From a virus, in the IMG/VR virus record IMGVR_UViG_3300021091_005821, positions 1-64,000 of that record: DNA of 64,000 nucleotides; one strand, 5' to 3'. The notes below the pieces were generated by a model. The model did not search any database, was not told where the DNA came from, and worked only from the letters and a program-made list of their open reading frames with translations. This document shows, piece by piece, positions 26,615 to 35,821 of the stretch; within the stretch, counting starts at the first letter, position 1, and the number at the start of each line of letters is the position of its first letter. A program made the translations under genes and the position numbers.

Positions 26615-27428
26615 ATGCGCATGATCTGCATATAGTGTTTACCTTGTGATCATTAAAGCCATTAAGAATTTTATTATATTCTTTGCTTCTAAACAATGAT
26701 TCGTAGTTATCTTTATAGAGATTGCCCAATACATGATTTTTTTCTACATCCATACAACATAGGACCACATCACCATCTGGTAATAAATGCTGTATTTTAT
26801 CGTGATGCTCAGAGCAATAAATCTTACCTTTTAGTTTCTTATTAGGCTTGGCTTTATACTTCATAGGTGCATTTATCCTGGTAAAGGGCTCACTCCTGTG
26901 AGCATAGTCTAATAAATCATACTTTTGTAGAAGTGTCTGTATTTTTAAATCTATATTTTTTGATAAAATAGAGATTCTATCCTTTTTTATGCCGCTACAA
27001 TTTTTATTAATTTGAGAAAAATACTTTTCTATATTACTGTAATAATAATCGCTATTATTCTTATATGACATTTGATCATCTCGTATGTGGAGAGATCTAA
27101 CTAACCATAGATTTGAATCTAAAAATAAATCTACATGTTCTGGGTATTTGTCTGGTAGAGTAGTAAAGCAAACCACCTCGTACCCTTCATTAATTGTATG
27201 TAATAAGATTTCCTTAAAATCTTTATGTAACAAAGGCTCGCTCATACCAATAAAAGCTATTCCAACAAACTTTGGTATTTTAGAGAGTATGAGTTTATAA
27301 TCTGATACTGTTAAAGACTTTGCTGAGCTTTTTTTAAGTAGGCTTAAATGGGGACAGTAATTACAGTTTACACTACATCCAACATAGAGACTAATTTCTA
27401 CAGTGTAGGTAGGAAGCTTTAGTTGCAT
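26598..27428 (-). CDS. Radical SAM protein with SPASM-like C terminus (A)
   Basis: This 276-residue protein has a [4Fe-4S] motif GCSVNCNYCP (Cys18, Cys22, Cys25). A C-terminal Cys cluster (GKIYCSEHH, VVLCCMD, ICRSCAF) resembles an auxiliary-cluster SPASM/twitch domain. It is a clear paralogue of the C-terminal part of the protein at 37600-38886 (shared LHIRDDQMSYK/LHLRDEFMSYK, RINAPMKY/RINAPIKY, PDGDVVLCCMDVEK). The substrate is unknown; context suggests sugar or peptide modification. Confidence 0.8.
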   Translation of the reverse strand: MQLKLPTYTVEISLYVGCSVNCNYCPHLSLLKKSSAKSLTVSDYKLILSKIPKFVGIAFIGMSEPLLHKDFKEILLHTINEGYEVVCFTTLPDKYPEHVDLFLDSNLWLVRSLHIRDDQMSYKNNSDYYYSNIEKYFSQINKNCSGIKKDRISILSKNIDLKIQTLLQKYDLLDYAHRSEPFTRINAPMKYKAKPNKKLKGKIYCSEHHDKIQHLLPDGDVVLCCMDVEKNHVLGNLYKDNYESLFRSKEYNKILNGFNDHKVNTICRSCAFARKA

Positions 27429-27748
27429 CTATCAATTATTGCTTTGTATATATAAGCAAGGCCGGGGTAGGTAAACCACACCAAAGGAATAAAGGTTAAA
27501 GGCGTATTAAAGTAAAAATGACTAGCGATACCGATTAATAAAGATAACCAGAATGAAAGGCAGATATAACACCCCAATAATTTTCCTAAAAATGGAGACT
27601 TAATAAGTAGCGCGGTCTCAAATTGATCATTAGAAAATATATTTCTATCAAAAAATATTTGACCTAAAGAAGTCCGTAGCGGGCTATAAAACCATATCAA
27701 TAAAGATGTTGTCAGAATACCTAAACCAATTATATACTGTACTATCAT
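27419..27748 (-). CDS. Small membrane protein (DUF1360-like)
   Basis: Start taken at Met12 of the longest frame (27748), giving 109 residues beginning MIVQYIIGLGILTTSLLIWF. There are three hydrophobic stretches, with the motif GKLLGCYICLSFWLSLL, recalling the C-x-x-C plus FW pattern of DUF1360 proteins, and WFTYPGLAYIYKAI. It overlaps the radical SAM gene by 10 bases. It could tether the modification enzymes to the membrane. The longer frame would overlap the divergent gene at 27770. Confidence 0.55.
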   Translation of the reverse strand: MIVQYIIGLGILTTSLLIWFYSPLRTSLGQIFFDRNIFSNDQFETALLIKSPFLGKLLGCYICLSFWLSLLIGIASHFYFNTPLTFIPLVWFTYPGLAYIYKAIIDRCN

Positions 27749-27769
27749 ATCATATATAGTAAATAAGAC

Positions 27770-29128
27770 GTGATTATACAAGAGCTACTTAGTAGTCAAA
27801 AGCATCTAACCAAAACTCAGTTCTTGCAAAATAGAAAAGACAAATTTGGCACGCTTTGCCAAGCACCATTTACTACTATGAATTTTAATCAGGGAGGACG
27901 AATAACTGTATGTTGTGCAAACAGGGACTATGCGGTTGGCTTTTATCCGCAAAGAAGTTTGATGGAAATTTGGAATGGAGAAGAGTTAAAGAAGCTAAGA
28001 GAGGAAATGGATAGTTTTAGCTTCAAGCTAGGGTGTCAGCAGTGCGAATTAATGCTTGATTCAGCCAACTACAAAACATTAAAAATAAAACATTATGATA
28101 CAGAAGACTCAGCGTTATCTGAGAGGTATGATGATAGTTTTAGAAAATTGAAATACCCATATAGATTGGACTTTGAGCTCAGTAATAAGTGCAATTTAGA
28201 ATGTATAATGTGTAATGGTGTTTATTCCTCTTCTATTAGAAAAAATAGAGAAAAACGAGAACCTTTACTTGAAGTTTACGAAACTGAAGAGTTTTTTGAA
28301 GAATTAAAGCCTTTTCTTTTAAACGCAAAACGAATTAATTTTTTTGGAGGTGAGCCGTTTTTAATAGGGGCATATTACAAGATATTTGATTTTCTTTTAG
28401 AGCAAAAATCTCAAACACTTTGCTATATACAAACAAACGGTACTATATATAATGATAAAATTAAACGTTATCTGGAAAATCTTAATATAAACTTAAGCGT
28501 TTCACTTGATGCAGCTACAAAAGAGGTATATGAACGAATAAGAAAAAATGCACAATATGATAGAGTAATTTCAAATATAGAAAAATTTAAAGAAGCATTA
28601 GATAAAAATAATAAACAGTTTTTTTTATCTCCAGTGGTATGTACTGAAAACCTTTTTGACTTAAAGAATATCTTAGATTTAGCAAATAAATATCGGGCAA
28701 AGCTTTATTTTCATCATTTAGAATTTCCTCTGATGTTAAACTTGAGATACACCGACAAGCTTTCGCTGCAGCAAGCGCTTGACCATTATTACTCTATTGA
28801 TGCTCAGGAATATTCTGATGGTAATTCTGGTTATAACTTTAATGCATTTCTAGATGCATTAAAATATATAAAATATTGTGTAGTAAATCATGAAACAAAT
28901 AATCCTAGTGCAATATACTTAGTAGATTATCTGCGGGTAAATTTTACTGAAAGATATAATTTAGCTCAAAAAATTATCCAAGAGTATAATTTAGACGAAA
29001 AAAAGGTGCACAAGCTTTATACTATAAACGAAAAATATTGTATAGAGCTGTTTAGAGATGAGCCAATGGATACTTTTGTACGAACTATTACCGGGATGGC
29101 AGTTGATGACGCCCATCTTTTGCGCTAA
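27770..29128 (+). CDS. Radical SAM protein with N-terminal SPASM-like cluster
   Basis: A 452-residue protein with a GTG start. The Cys cluster lies first (LCQAPF Cys30, VCCA Cys48-49, GCQQCE Cys89/92), followed by the radical SAM motif NKCNLECIMC (Cys141, 145, 148) and FFGGEPFL. The order SPASM-then-radical SAM is the reverse of the usual one. The family includes enzymes that modify peptides or sugars. It lies back to back with a membrane protein and converges on the epimerase gene, overlapping it by 41 bases. Confidence 0.8.
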   Translation: MIIQELLSSQKHLTKTQFLQNRKDKFGTLCQAPFTTMNFNQGGRITVCCANRDYAVGFYPQRSLMEIWNGEELKKLREEMDSFSFKLGCQQCELMLDSANYKTLKIKHYDTEDSALSERYDDSFRKLKYPYRLDFELSNKCNLECIMCNGVYSSSIRKNREKREPLLEVYETEEFFEELKPFLLNAKRINFFGGEPFLIGAYYKIFDFLLEQKSQTLCYIQTNGTIYNDKIKRYLENLNINLSVSLDAATKEVYERIRKNAQYDRVISNIEKFKEALDKNNKQFFLSPVVCTENLFDLKNILDLANKYRAKLYFHHLEFPLMLNLRYTDKLSLQQALDHYYSIDAQEYSDGNSGYNFNAFLDALKYIKYCVVNHETNNPSAIYLVDYLRVNFTERYNLAQKIIQEYNLDEKKVHKLYTINEKYCIELFRDEPMDTFVRTITGMAVDDAHLLR

Positions 29129-29990
29129 TAAACCATTCAATAGTATTTTTTATACCTTTTTCCCAGCTATAAACCGGGCTCCATTTTAATAGCTTTTTTG
29201 CTTTATCTGTAGAAAACCTCTCATAAAACGTTTGGTTTTTTCGTTGATCTATATTAATAATTTTTGACTTACTATTTAGCTTTTTAATTATATCTTTAGC
29301 CATTTTTTTTGCTGTAATTTGTTCGGATGCAGATAGATTTATTATATTATTTTTAGCTTTATTAAATCGTTGAACAGCTTTAACGACACCCGAAGCAATG
29401 TCATATACATGAGTTTGGGTGCGTGTTTGTTTTCCGTTTCCATGTATCTTTAATGGAAGATTTTTTTTAGCGGCAGTAATGAATTTATGAACACCTAATG
29501 CAGGTCTTATACCTGGCCCATATGTAGTTGCAAAACGTAAAATAATATATTCAAGCCCAAACGTTTTTGCATACCCTAATATTATATTTTCACCGGCTAG
29601 CTTTGAATAAGCATACAGGTCAGATGGATTTAGCGCTGAATTCTCTTTGCCTATTGTTTCAATATTACCGTAAGTGCATACTGTGGATCCATATATTAGA
29701 GGCTTTTTATACTTTGCACAAAGATAGGCTATATTATGAGTCCCTACAACATTTATCATTACACCGCTTTGTGCTCCTAATAAATTTTCCATTTCCATAA
29801 AATTAGCCTGAGCGGCAATATGAATTACCATATCAGTATTTTTAATATATCGCTCAAGTTGATTTATGCATAAAAGATTGTTTCTATCGCTAATATCAAA
29901 ATTAACAGGTCTATATTTTACCCATTCTAAATGCTTAATAATTTCTTTACCTATAAACCCACTCCCCCCTGTCACAAGTATGCTACTCAT
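29088..29990 (-). CDS. NAD-dependent nucleotide-sugar epimerase/dehydratase (SDR)
   Basis: I chose ATG 29990, giving 300 residues starting MSSILVTGGSGFIG, because the longer frame runs into the PIG-L gene. Rossmann motif TGGSGFIG, catalytic YAYSKLAGE (Tyr-x3-Lys), GSTVCTYG and a late RTQTHVYDIA fit extended SDRs acting on UDP- or GDP-sugars. It would make or epimerise an activated sugar for the glycosyltransferases nearby. It overlaps the PIG-L stop by 8 bases. Confidence 0.85.
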   Translation of the reverse strand: MSSILVTGGSGFIGKEIIKHLEWVKYRPVNFDISDRNNLLCINQLERYIKNTDMVIHIAAQANFMEMENLLGAQSGVMINVVGTHNIAYLCAKYKKPLIYGSTVCTYGNIETIGKENSALNPSDLYAYSKLAGENIILGYAKTFGLEYIILRFATTYGPGIRPALGVHKFITAAKKNLPLKIHGNGKQTRTQTHVYDIASGVVKAVQRFNKAKNNIINLSASEQITAKKMAKDIIKKLNSKSKIINIDQRKNQTFYERFSTDKAKKLLKWSPVYSWEKGIKNTIEWFISAKDGRHQLPSR

Positions 29991-30636
29991 TGATATGCCA
30001 CCGGGCCACCATAAACGCTTCTGCATAATTGCTATTACATTCAGACCCTCTTAACGCTGCTAGTGTTTTTATTAATTGTATTGACCGGGGATGGGGAGGC
30101 TGTCTAAGCTCACCAGGATAGAATAAAAGAGCTTCAACTTTTTTATTAATATCATCTTCGGATAAAATATTGTAATAGGTGGGAGTAAACTTTTTTGTAA
30201 TTCCAAAAGTTTGATCAGATGAAGATAGTGTTTCACCACATAAAATGCGAGGAATAACAAAAGGCCCTGTTGCTCTTAAAGCAACATTAATTGCAGAAAA
30301 GACTCCCCGATGATCTTGATGATTATCGTAAGGAGAAACAGTATACAAAATATCAAAAAACGGCTCATTTAATAAAAAACTTTCTATTGCACCTGCCACA
30401 TACTTTATATCCGAGCTAAGAAGAGATTCTGAAATATCTAAATGTTGTAGTTTGTCTACATTAAGAAAACGCGCAACCTCTTTACTATTCTCTAGTTGTT
30501 GAGCATTACGAGGGTCCTTATCTCCTTTGAGAATGCATATTGTTAGTGTATCGCCTTGCCTTTTATGTTTGATCAATGAACCGCCTGCAGACAAAATTTC
30601 ATCATCACCGTGCGGTACTAAACACAGGACATTCAT
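29983..30636 (-). CDS. PIG-L/LmbE-family deacetylase
   Basis: This 217-residue protein has the zinc motif PHGDDE (residues 8-13) and later DNHQDHR, the two metal-binding blocks of PIG-L/LmbE N-acetylglucosaminyl deacetylases. It would remove acetyl from an N-acetyl sugar, leaving a free amine. That amine could be the acceptor for the amidinotransferase in the same island. It is translationally coupled to the epimerase. A TTGAGT-N16-TATAAT promoter ends 6 bases before the ATG. Confidence 0.85.
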   Translation of the reverse strand: MNVLCLVPHGDDEILSAGGSLIKHKRQGDTLTICILKGDKDPRNAQQLENSKEVARFLNVDKLQHLDISESLLSSDIKYVAGAIESFLLNEPFFDILYTVSPYDNHQDHRGVFSAINVALRATGPFVIPRILCGETLSSSDQTFGITKKFTPTYYNILSEDDINKKVEALLFYPGELRQPPHPRSIQLIKTLAALRGSECNSNYAEAFMVARWHINE

Positions 30637-30642
30637 AGCTTT

Positions 30643-30670
30643 ATTATATATACTATTTAATTAAACTCAA
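30643..30670 (-). promoter_or_regulatory. Sigma70-like promoter of the PIG-L/epimerase pair
   Basis: TTGAGT (30665-30670), a 16-base spacer and TATAAT (30643-30648) on the minus strand, 6 bases before the ATG at 30636. Confidence 0.5.
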
Positions 30671-30912
30671 TTAACTGCAGGGTCTTTAATATTATCAAGC
30701 AACTGAGTAATAAAATAAGCCCTAAACTGAACTAATTCACAACCATTGCACAGGCTAATTTTTTTTAGAAATTCTTCTCTTGCAACATAATCTTCTCTTA
30801 ATTTTTTACCGTTTTTGAATATTTTAGGTACAGGTTTTTCCAAATTAAAAAATTGTTTAATCTCTGCTTCGTAAATTTTTGCCCCGTAAATTTTTGGATC
30901 AATATCTGACAT
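30667..30912 (-). CDS. Hypothetical protein (81 aa)
   Basis: A charged small protein: MSDIDPKIYGAKIYEAEIKQFF, KLREDYVAREEFLKKISLCNGCE, FRAYFITQLLDNIKD. One CNGC motif is present. No family is recognised. A TATAAATA box ends 5 bases before the ATG, so it may be expressed late, unlike its neighbours. Confidence 0.5.
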   Translation of the reverse strand: MSDIDPKIYGAKIYEAEIKQFFNLEKPVPKIFKNGKKLREDYVAREEFLKKISLCNGCELVQFRAYFITQLLDNIKDPAVN

Positions 30913-30917
30913 AAGGA

Positions 30918-30925
30918 TATTTATA
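30918..30925 (-). promoter_or_regulatory. T4-late-type promoter box TATAAATA
   Basis: An exact TATAAATA on the minus strand, 5 bases before the ATG at 30912. It would give a leaderless message. Confidence 0.45.
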
Positions 30926-30926
30926 T

Positions 30927-31730
30927 TTAGTTATTAAAAAATAAACTAGACTCTTTTTCTAATTGTTTGTATCTTAAAAATAATTTTGACAATAAAAACA
31001 ATCCTGTATTACTTAACACATATTCATTATAACTTTCCTGCAGTTTATTATTCCAGGGCTTGAGTTCACCAACAAAATGAAATATAAGACCTTCGGCCAA
31101 TAGCTCAGACGACAATACATCTGTTGTGACATTATATTTTTGCGGCAAAAAAGTTGTCTTGTTTTTAAAAAAATGATTTAGAACAACTTGATTACCAGAT
31201 AAATTATTTGACTCTTCGCAAAACTTAATTAATTTCCTTTTAAATGATTTAGAAATATATTTCTTTCTTACTAAAAAAATACCGGCGTTAAACCCGTTGC
31301 CTCTTGCATAGTAAATAGCGATTCTCGGATTTAACGGGCATGCACAAAAATTACCCTGTTGACTAAAGAATGAAGTTATATCGCCATTAATTAAAGTATC
31401 GCAATCTATATACAGTATCTCATCAAACTTTAAATCAAACAGTTCAAATCTATATCCAGGATTAAATTGCCACTTTCTGTATGCACCATCAAATATACAA
31501 TTGTTATAGAGGCCTCTATTTATTGGTTTAAAATCTACAGATAATTTTAATTTACTAAAAATAGTACTTAGTTCCGGTAATAGACAGTCTTCGTAATAAA
31601 AAATAACTAATTTAATGTTTTTTAAACTATTATACTTGTATAACGAATACAAAGATACTTTAAATGCAGTTAAAAACTCTTTGTTTAAAATATAAACAAT
31701 TGCTTTAGACACGAAAGCCTTTCTTTTCAT
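30927..31730 (-). CDS. GT8-like glycosyltransferase (A)
   Basis: In this 267-residue protein, ILYIDCDTLI carries the DxD metal/nucleotide-sugar motif. FNAGIFLVRK and GNQVVLNHFF follow in GT8 order, with a late FHFVGELKPWN like the HFxGxxKPW of glycogenin-type enzymes. It transfers a hexose from a nucleotide sugar. It overlaps the AsnB-like gene by 26 bases and is a paralogue of the protein at 35814-36629. Confidence 0.8.
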   Translation of the reverse strand: MKRKAFVSKAIVYILNKEFLTAFKVSLYSLYKYNSLKNIKLVIFYYEDCLLPELSTIFSKLKLSVDFKPINRGLYNNCIFDGAYRKWQFNPGYRFELFDLKFDEILYIDCDTLINGDITSFFSQQGNFCACPLNPRIAIYYARGNGFNAGIFLVRKKYISKSFKRKLIKFCEESNNLSGNQVVLNHFFKNKTTFLPQKYNVTTDVLSSELLAEGLIFHFVGELKPWNNKLQESYNEYVLSNTGLFLLSKLFLRYKQLEKESSLFFNN

Positions 31731-32982
31731 TTTCTTTATACGGAAAATTATTTTGTATTAGGTAATCCCTAAGAGGTGCTTTATAAAAAGCATTTTTTAA
31801 TTCTGGTAATAGCCACAAAAATTCTTGAACGAGGTGTTTGTCCAAAAACGGATACCGGGCTTCAATTCCTAGACAACCGATAATATATTCATCTTTCGTA
31901 AGATATTTTCGCATTGTCCCGTTAAAGACGTTTTTCCATGGAAAGATAGAATTAAGATCGTTAGGAAATTTTCCTTGAAAGCAGGACGCTTTGTCTTGAT
32001 CATAATTACCTTTTACATAGTAATCGCCTATAATCTCGTCACACCCAGTACCAGAAAAGAATATCTTACAACCACTATTTTTTGCGCGAATTCCAATATG
32101 CATCAAGGGTATAGATGATCTATCTTCCAAATACCCATATTCTGTATTCGTATCTAGCTCACAATACTTTTGAAAGTGTGACAATACATAAAGGTTGTTT
32201 TTTTCATTATAATCAATCATTTCAACATTGTTTAATATATTACATCTTTCCTGAATAATATTATAATTTTCATTGTTTACAATGCTATATGCGTTAAAAG
32301 GCTTTTTAATATTGTTTAATTCACAAGCAATACAGCCGCTATCATAGCCGCTGCTTAACCCTATAAATATTTTTTTATCTGTTTTAGATCTATTTAATAT
32401 AGATAGCTTAAAAGCGGCAATCCAGTCTTCATAAGTTTGCTTATGTTGCCTTAAATCAAACGTAATATTTGTATAATTTCTTATCTTGTTTTTATTAATA
32501 TCATAAACCATTACTGTATTTGGCTTATGAGGCTCAACATTAGATATACCACACTCCAACAATGCGCTTTTATATGTAGAAACGTGAAACCCATTATCTA
32601 TAGAAACCCATAATGGTTTTGTTTTAAACGGGTCTGTTGCAGAGAGTATTTTCTGCCTTTTATTGTCAACTAACAGTATAGCGTATTCACCATCCAAATA
32701 TTGTGCAAATTTTATTCCATATTTCCTATAAAGATTAAGAATATAGAGGGCTTCATTATCTTCGGTATAATTATATATTTCGCCATTAAAAATTATATCT
32801 ATGTCATGTTCAGAGAAAGGCTGTAAGCAGTTGCCAGCAATATCTAATCTATTGTGTAAAAATGTACCCACCCCGGTTTGATAAGTATTAAAATTATCTG
32901 GCCCTCTATATTGCAGTAATTTATTAGCATTAGATATACTTTCTGCAGAAAGCTGCTTTGTAGTGAATAGAATGCTACACAT
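31705..32982 (-). CDS. Asparagine synthetase-like glutamine amidotransferase
   Basis: In this 425-residue protein Cys2 is the Ntn glutaminase nucleophile (MCSILF), followed by LQYRGPDN, HNRLDI and FNGEIYN. The synthetase half has the ATP loop as GLSSGYDSG (usual SGGxDS) and FSGTGCDEIIGDY. It is shorter than AsnB (about 550), so the C-terminal helices are trimmed. Relatives in sugar clusters amidate carboxyls of uronic acids or act on peptides. In this island it probably amidates a sugar acid; true asparagine synthesis is less likely. Confidence 0.8.
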   Translation of the reverse strand: MCSILFTTKQLSAESISNANKLLQYRGPDNFNTYQTGVGTFLHNRLDIAGNCLQPFSEHDIDIIFNGEIYNYTEDNEALYILNLYRKYGIKFAQYLDGEYAILLVDNKRQKILSATDPFKTKPLWVSIDNGFHVSTYKSALLECGISNVEPHKPNTVMVYDINKNKIRNYTNITFDLRQHKQTYEDWIAAFKLSILNRSKTDKKIFIGLSSGYDSGCIACELNNIKKPFNAYSIVNNENYNIIQERCNILNNVEMIDYNEKNNLYVLSHFQKYCELDTNTEYGYLEDRSSIPLMHIGIRAKNSGCKIFFSGTGCDEIIGDYYVKGNYDQDKASCFQGKFPNDLNSIFPWKNVFNGTMRKYLTKDEYIIGCLGIEARYPFLDKHLVQEFLWLLPELKNAFYKAPLRDYLIQNNFPYKENEKKGFRV

Positions 32983-33829
32983 AAAATTGAAACTCCTTAA
33001 TAAATTTGTTAAGTTTGTTTGTTGTTATCCCTCGCTTCTTACAAAAAGCATCTAGTATGCAGTTAATCATTAATTTTTCTTGCTGATCAAGCGTTTCGTT
33101 CTTTTTTATTTTAGAAATAATTTTGCTGTCTACAGGAATATTAAGATATTTTCTAATAAAATCACAAGATAATCGCACGTTAATGTCGTTGCTATGCTTA
33201 TACTTTTCCGTCATGCAAGTTTTTGATTTGTAGCATTCACACAATATATCGGTGGATTGTATACCGCTTATACTGTCTGGATTGTATATTACACTTCTTA
33301 ACCATAGATCGTAGTCTTCTGAGTGTAATAGCGTGTTATATTGACCTAATAGATTAATATATTTTCTATCATACCCAACATTATGATCCACAGTATTAAA
33401 AAACATTAATCGCCATACTAATAAATCTAGATCAGTTAACCGGGTAGTATTTTCTACTCGCCCATCATGATAATTAAACTTATAGCTCCCATAAACTATC
33501 TTATGCTTATTTTTGCTAAGCTCATCAACATAATATTGTATATAATTTGGATGGTATATGTCATCTCCATCAGCACGACAAATAATATTTTCTTTAATTA
33601 TGTCGAGCCCGTAATTTAAAGCCGCGCTACATTTTTGTATAGCATTATAGTTAAAAACTTTTATTCTAAAATCAGGGATACCCTTAACTATATCAATTGT
33701 TTTATCACTACAATTGTTATTAATCACATATAGTATGAAATCGGAATATGATTGAAGAAGCAAGCTTTGAACTGTTTGATTTATAGTATCCTCACAATTA
33801 AATACAGGCAATAATATAGCTACACTCAT
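32975..33829 (-). CDS. GT2-family glycosyltransferase
   Basis: This 284-residue protein has the GT-A start VAILLPVFNCEDTINQTVQSLLLQSYSDF, then VINNNCSDKT, CRADGDDIYHP (DxD) and HSEDYDLWLR (ED catalytic base region). It is first in a minus-strand group leading to the AsnB-like and GT8 genes and overlaps the next gene by 8 bases. Its ATG overlaps the ATG of the divergent gene at 33828 (CATG). Confidence 0.88.
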   Translation of the reverse strand: MSVAILLPVFNCEDTINQTVQSLLLQSYSDFILYVINNNCSDKTIDIVKGIPDFRIKVFNYNAIQKCSAALNYGLDIIKENIICRADGDDIYHPNYIQYYVDELSKNKHKIVYGSYKFNYHDGRVENTTRLTDLDLLVWRLMFFNTVDHNVGYDRKYINLLGQYNTLLHSEDYDLWLRSVIYNPDSISGIQSTDILCECYKSKTCMTEKYKHSNDINVRLSCDFIRKYLNIPVDSKIISKIKKNETLDQQEKLMINCILDAFCKKRGITTNKLNKFIKEFQFYV

Positions 33830-34733
33830 GAATATATACTTTTTGGCTCACAAATTGGGTAATAACTATTTAGAATGCAAAGATGAATATTCAAATCTTT
33901 GTAACGGTAACTTTCACCATATAGTTTATAATTATTGGATTCTAAAAAATAATTTAAAAAATAAACAATATAATTTATTTTTAGTTACAGACGTTCCAAA
34001 AAATATACAAAAAAATGATGTTGTAATATTTCATTATGATACTAAAGATAAAATTAAAATTGGTAAATATAAAACTGTACAGGTTATAGGTGATTTTCCG
34101 GAAGTTCAGGGTGTTGATTTTATAGTCACTCATAACAAGCAGATGATTAATAAGCGCACGTTTTTCATACATTTTCCTCTTCCTGTTAATATTATTAAAT
34201 TTAACCCTAAGTTTCCCCCCGTAAATTTTACTGGTGTAGGCGCAGCGCACAGTTTTGACAAAGAGTTATCTGGTAAGAGATTTATCCAGAATTGTGCCTA
34301 CTATGGAATAAATTTTAAGATAATAAACAACAAAAATTATTGCGATATACCTACGGATGTGTTTGTATTTTTGAGAGACAAAAAATTACCATTATATAAG
34401 AAAGACAACGGTGAATTTCTTCATCCTTCATCCATATGGTCTCCTATTACTGGCAAAACGCACCGTCACGCAAATAGGCTATATCAAGCTTGGTATATGG
34501 GTATACCGAGTATTCTTAATAGAGAAACCACCATATCAGGAGTAGTTAAATCGAAATATGATACAATTTTTGCCGAAACACCAAAAGAGCTTTTTGCAAA
34601 AATGATGTTCTTAAAAAAAGATAAGAAAACTTTTTTGAGAATGATTGGTAGGTGCAAAAAGCGCGCAAATGAAAATTGCCACAAAATTATTGTACAGCAG
34701 TACCATGAAATGTTTAAACAAATATGCAAGTAA
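33828..34733 (+). CDS. GT-B-like glycosyltransferase
   Basis: A 301-residue protein starting MNIYFLAHKLG. The C-terminal half has HRHANRLYQAWYMGIPSILNRE, then KYDTIFAETPKELFAKMMFL, the layout of a GT-B nucleotide-sugar site with a helical tail. Conserved DxD is absent, as expected for GT-B. It starts the plus-strand half of the glycan island and overlaps the amidinotransferase gene by 10 bases. Confidence 0.65.
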   Translation: MNIYFLAHKLGNNYLECKDEYSNLCNGNFHHIVYNYWILKNNLKNKQYNLFLVTDVPKNIQKNDVVIFHYDTKDKIKIGKYKTVQVIGDFPEVQGVDFIVTHNKQMINKRTFFIHFPLPVNIIKFNPKFPPVNFTGVGAAHSFDKELSGKRFIQNCAYYGINFKIINNKNYCDIPTDVFVFLRDKKLPLYKKDNGEFLHPSSIWSPITGKTHRHANRLYQAWYMGIPSILNRETTISGVVKSKYDTIFAETPKELFAKMMFLKKDKKTFLRMIGRCKKRANENCHKIIVQQYHEMFKQICK

Positions 34734-35821
34734 ACAGTCATAATGAGTGGGGTAAGCTGAAGGAGGTAATTGTAGGAAATGGATTTCCCGCAGAATTACC
34801 ACACAATGATATAACGTTCAAATTGTTTTTTCATGATAATATATACGATACTCGTAATTCATATTATGCCGACAGATGGGTTTTAAATTCTAAAATAATT
34901 GAAGAGCATACTGAAGATTTAAATTCATTTGTATCTTTACTTGAAAATAATGGTGTTAAGGTATTAAGACCAAAAGTACCTGCATGTTTAAAGGCTACAA
35001 AAACATTGTGCTGGTCTAGTACCAACTACCCAGCTCTTAATGTACGTGATTTGACCATGGTAATAGGAGACAAAATAATAGAAACCCCAGTGGCTGCAAG
35101 ATGGCGACAATTTGAAAACGATTATTTAAAGCATTTGTTTTTAGAATATTTCAAGCATGGTGCATCATGGATATGTGCACCTAGACCTCTAGTAACAGAC
35201 AATTCTTATGATATGTCCAGAGTCTATAAATCTTTAGATGCTAAGAAATATTATGAGTCGTTAAAATCAAAATATAGTCAAGAGTTAGATTGTGGGGTTG
35301 AAATCATGTTTGATGCAGCAAACTGTTTGCGGTTAGGTAATACCATATTAATGAATGCATCAACAGAACATGAGAGACTTGGTGCTAAATGGTTACAACA
35401 AATCTTAGGTAAAGACTACAGAGTGTGGGTAGTTGATATTGCTGATCATCATATTGATTCCGTTTTTTTACCTCTTCGCCCTGGGCTTGCGCTAATAACA
35501 TTAGATATTGTTAATAAATTACCTAAGCCTTTGCAACAATGGGAGTTTATTCACGTGCCAACTGAATTATCCCCTACTACATCAACAGGCTACATACCGC
35601 TAGCTTCTGAAAAAATATATTGCAATATACTTTCACTATCACCAGAAACAATTATTTGTATGCCTGAATATTATGATATCTTGAGCTCTAAGCTTAGAAA
35701 ATACAATATAGAAGCAATACCTAATAAAATAAGATACAGTAGACTATTTGGAGGGGGTCATCATTGTCTAACTTTGGACATTAACAGGGAAAGCGAGCTG
35801 GAGGATTACTTTAGTGAATAG
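34724..35821 (+). CDS. Amidinotransferase (glycine amidinotransferase-like)
   Basis: This 365-residue protein has the beta/alpha propeller fold of arginine:X amidinotransferases: MQVNSHNEWGKLKEVIVG start, FDAAN (Asp197), DHHIDSVFLPLRPG (His243), FGGGHHCLTLD (nucleophile Cys348). The Asp-His-Cys set is complete. It should move an amidino group from arginine to an amine, making a guanidino compound. It lies between two glycosyltransferase genes with overlaps at both ends. An amino sugar or sugar-linked amine is the likely acceptor (inference). Confidence 0.82.
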   Translation: MQVNSHNEWGKLKEVIVGNGFPAELPHNDITFKLFFHDNIYDTRNSYYADRWVLNSKIIEEHTEDLNSFVSLLENNGVKVLRPKVPACLKATKTLCWSSTNYPALNVRDLTMVIGDKIIETPVAARWRQFENDYLKHLFLEYFKHGASWICAPRPLVTDNSYDMSRVYKSLDAKKYYESLKSKYSQELDCGVEIMFDAANCLRLGNTILMNASTEHERLGAKWLQQILGKDYRVWVVDIADHHIDSVFLPLRPGLALITLDIVNKLPKPLQQWEFIHVPTELSPTTSTGYIPLASEKIYCNILSLSPETIICMPEYYDILSSKLRKYNIEAIPNKIRYSRLFGGGHHCLTLDINRESELEDYFSE

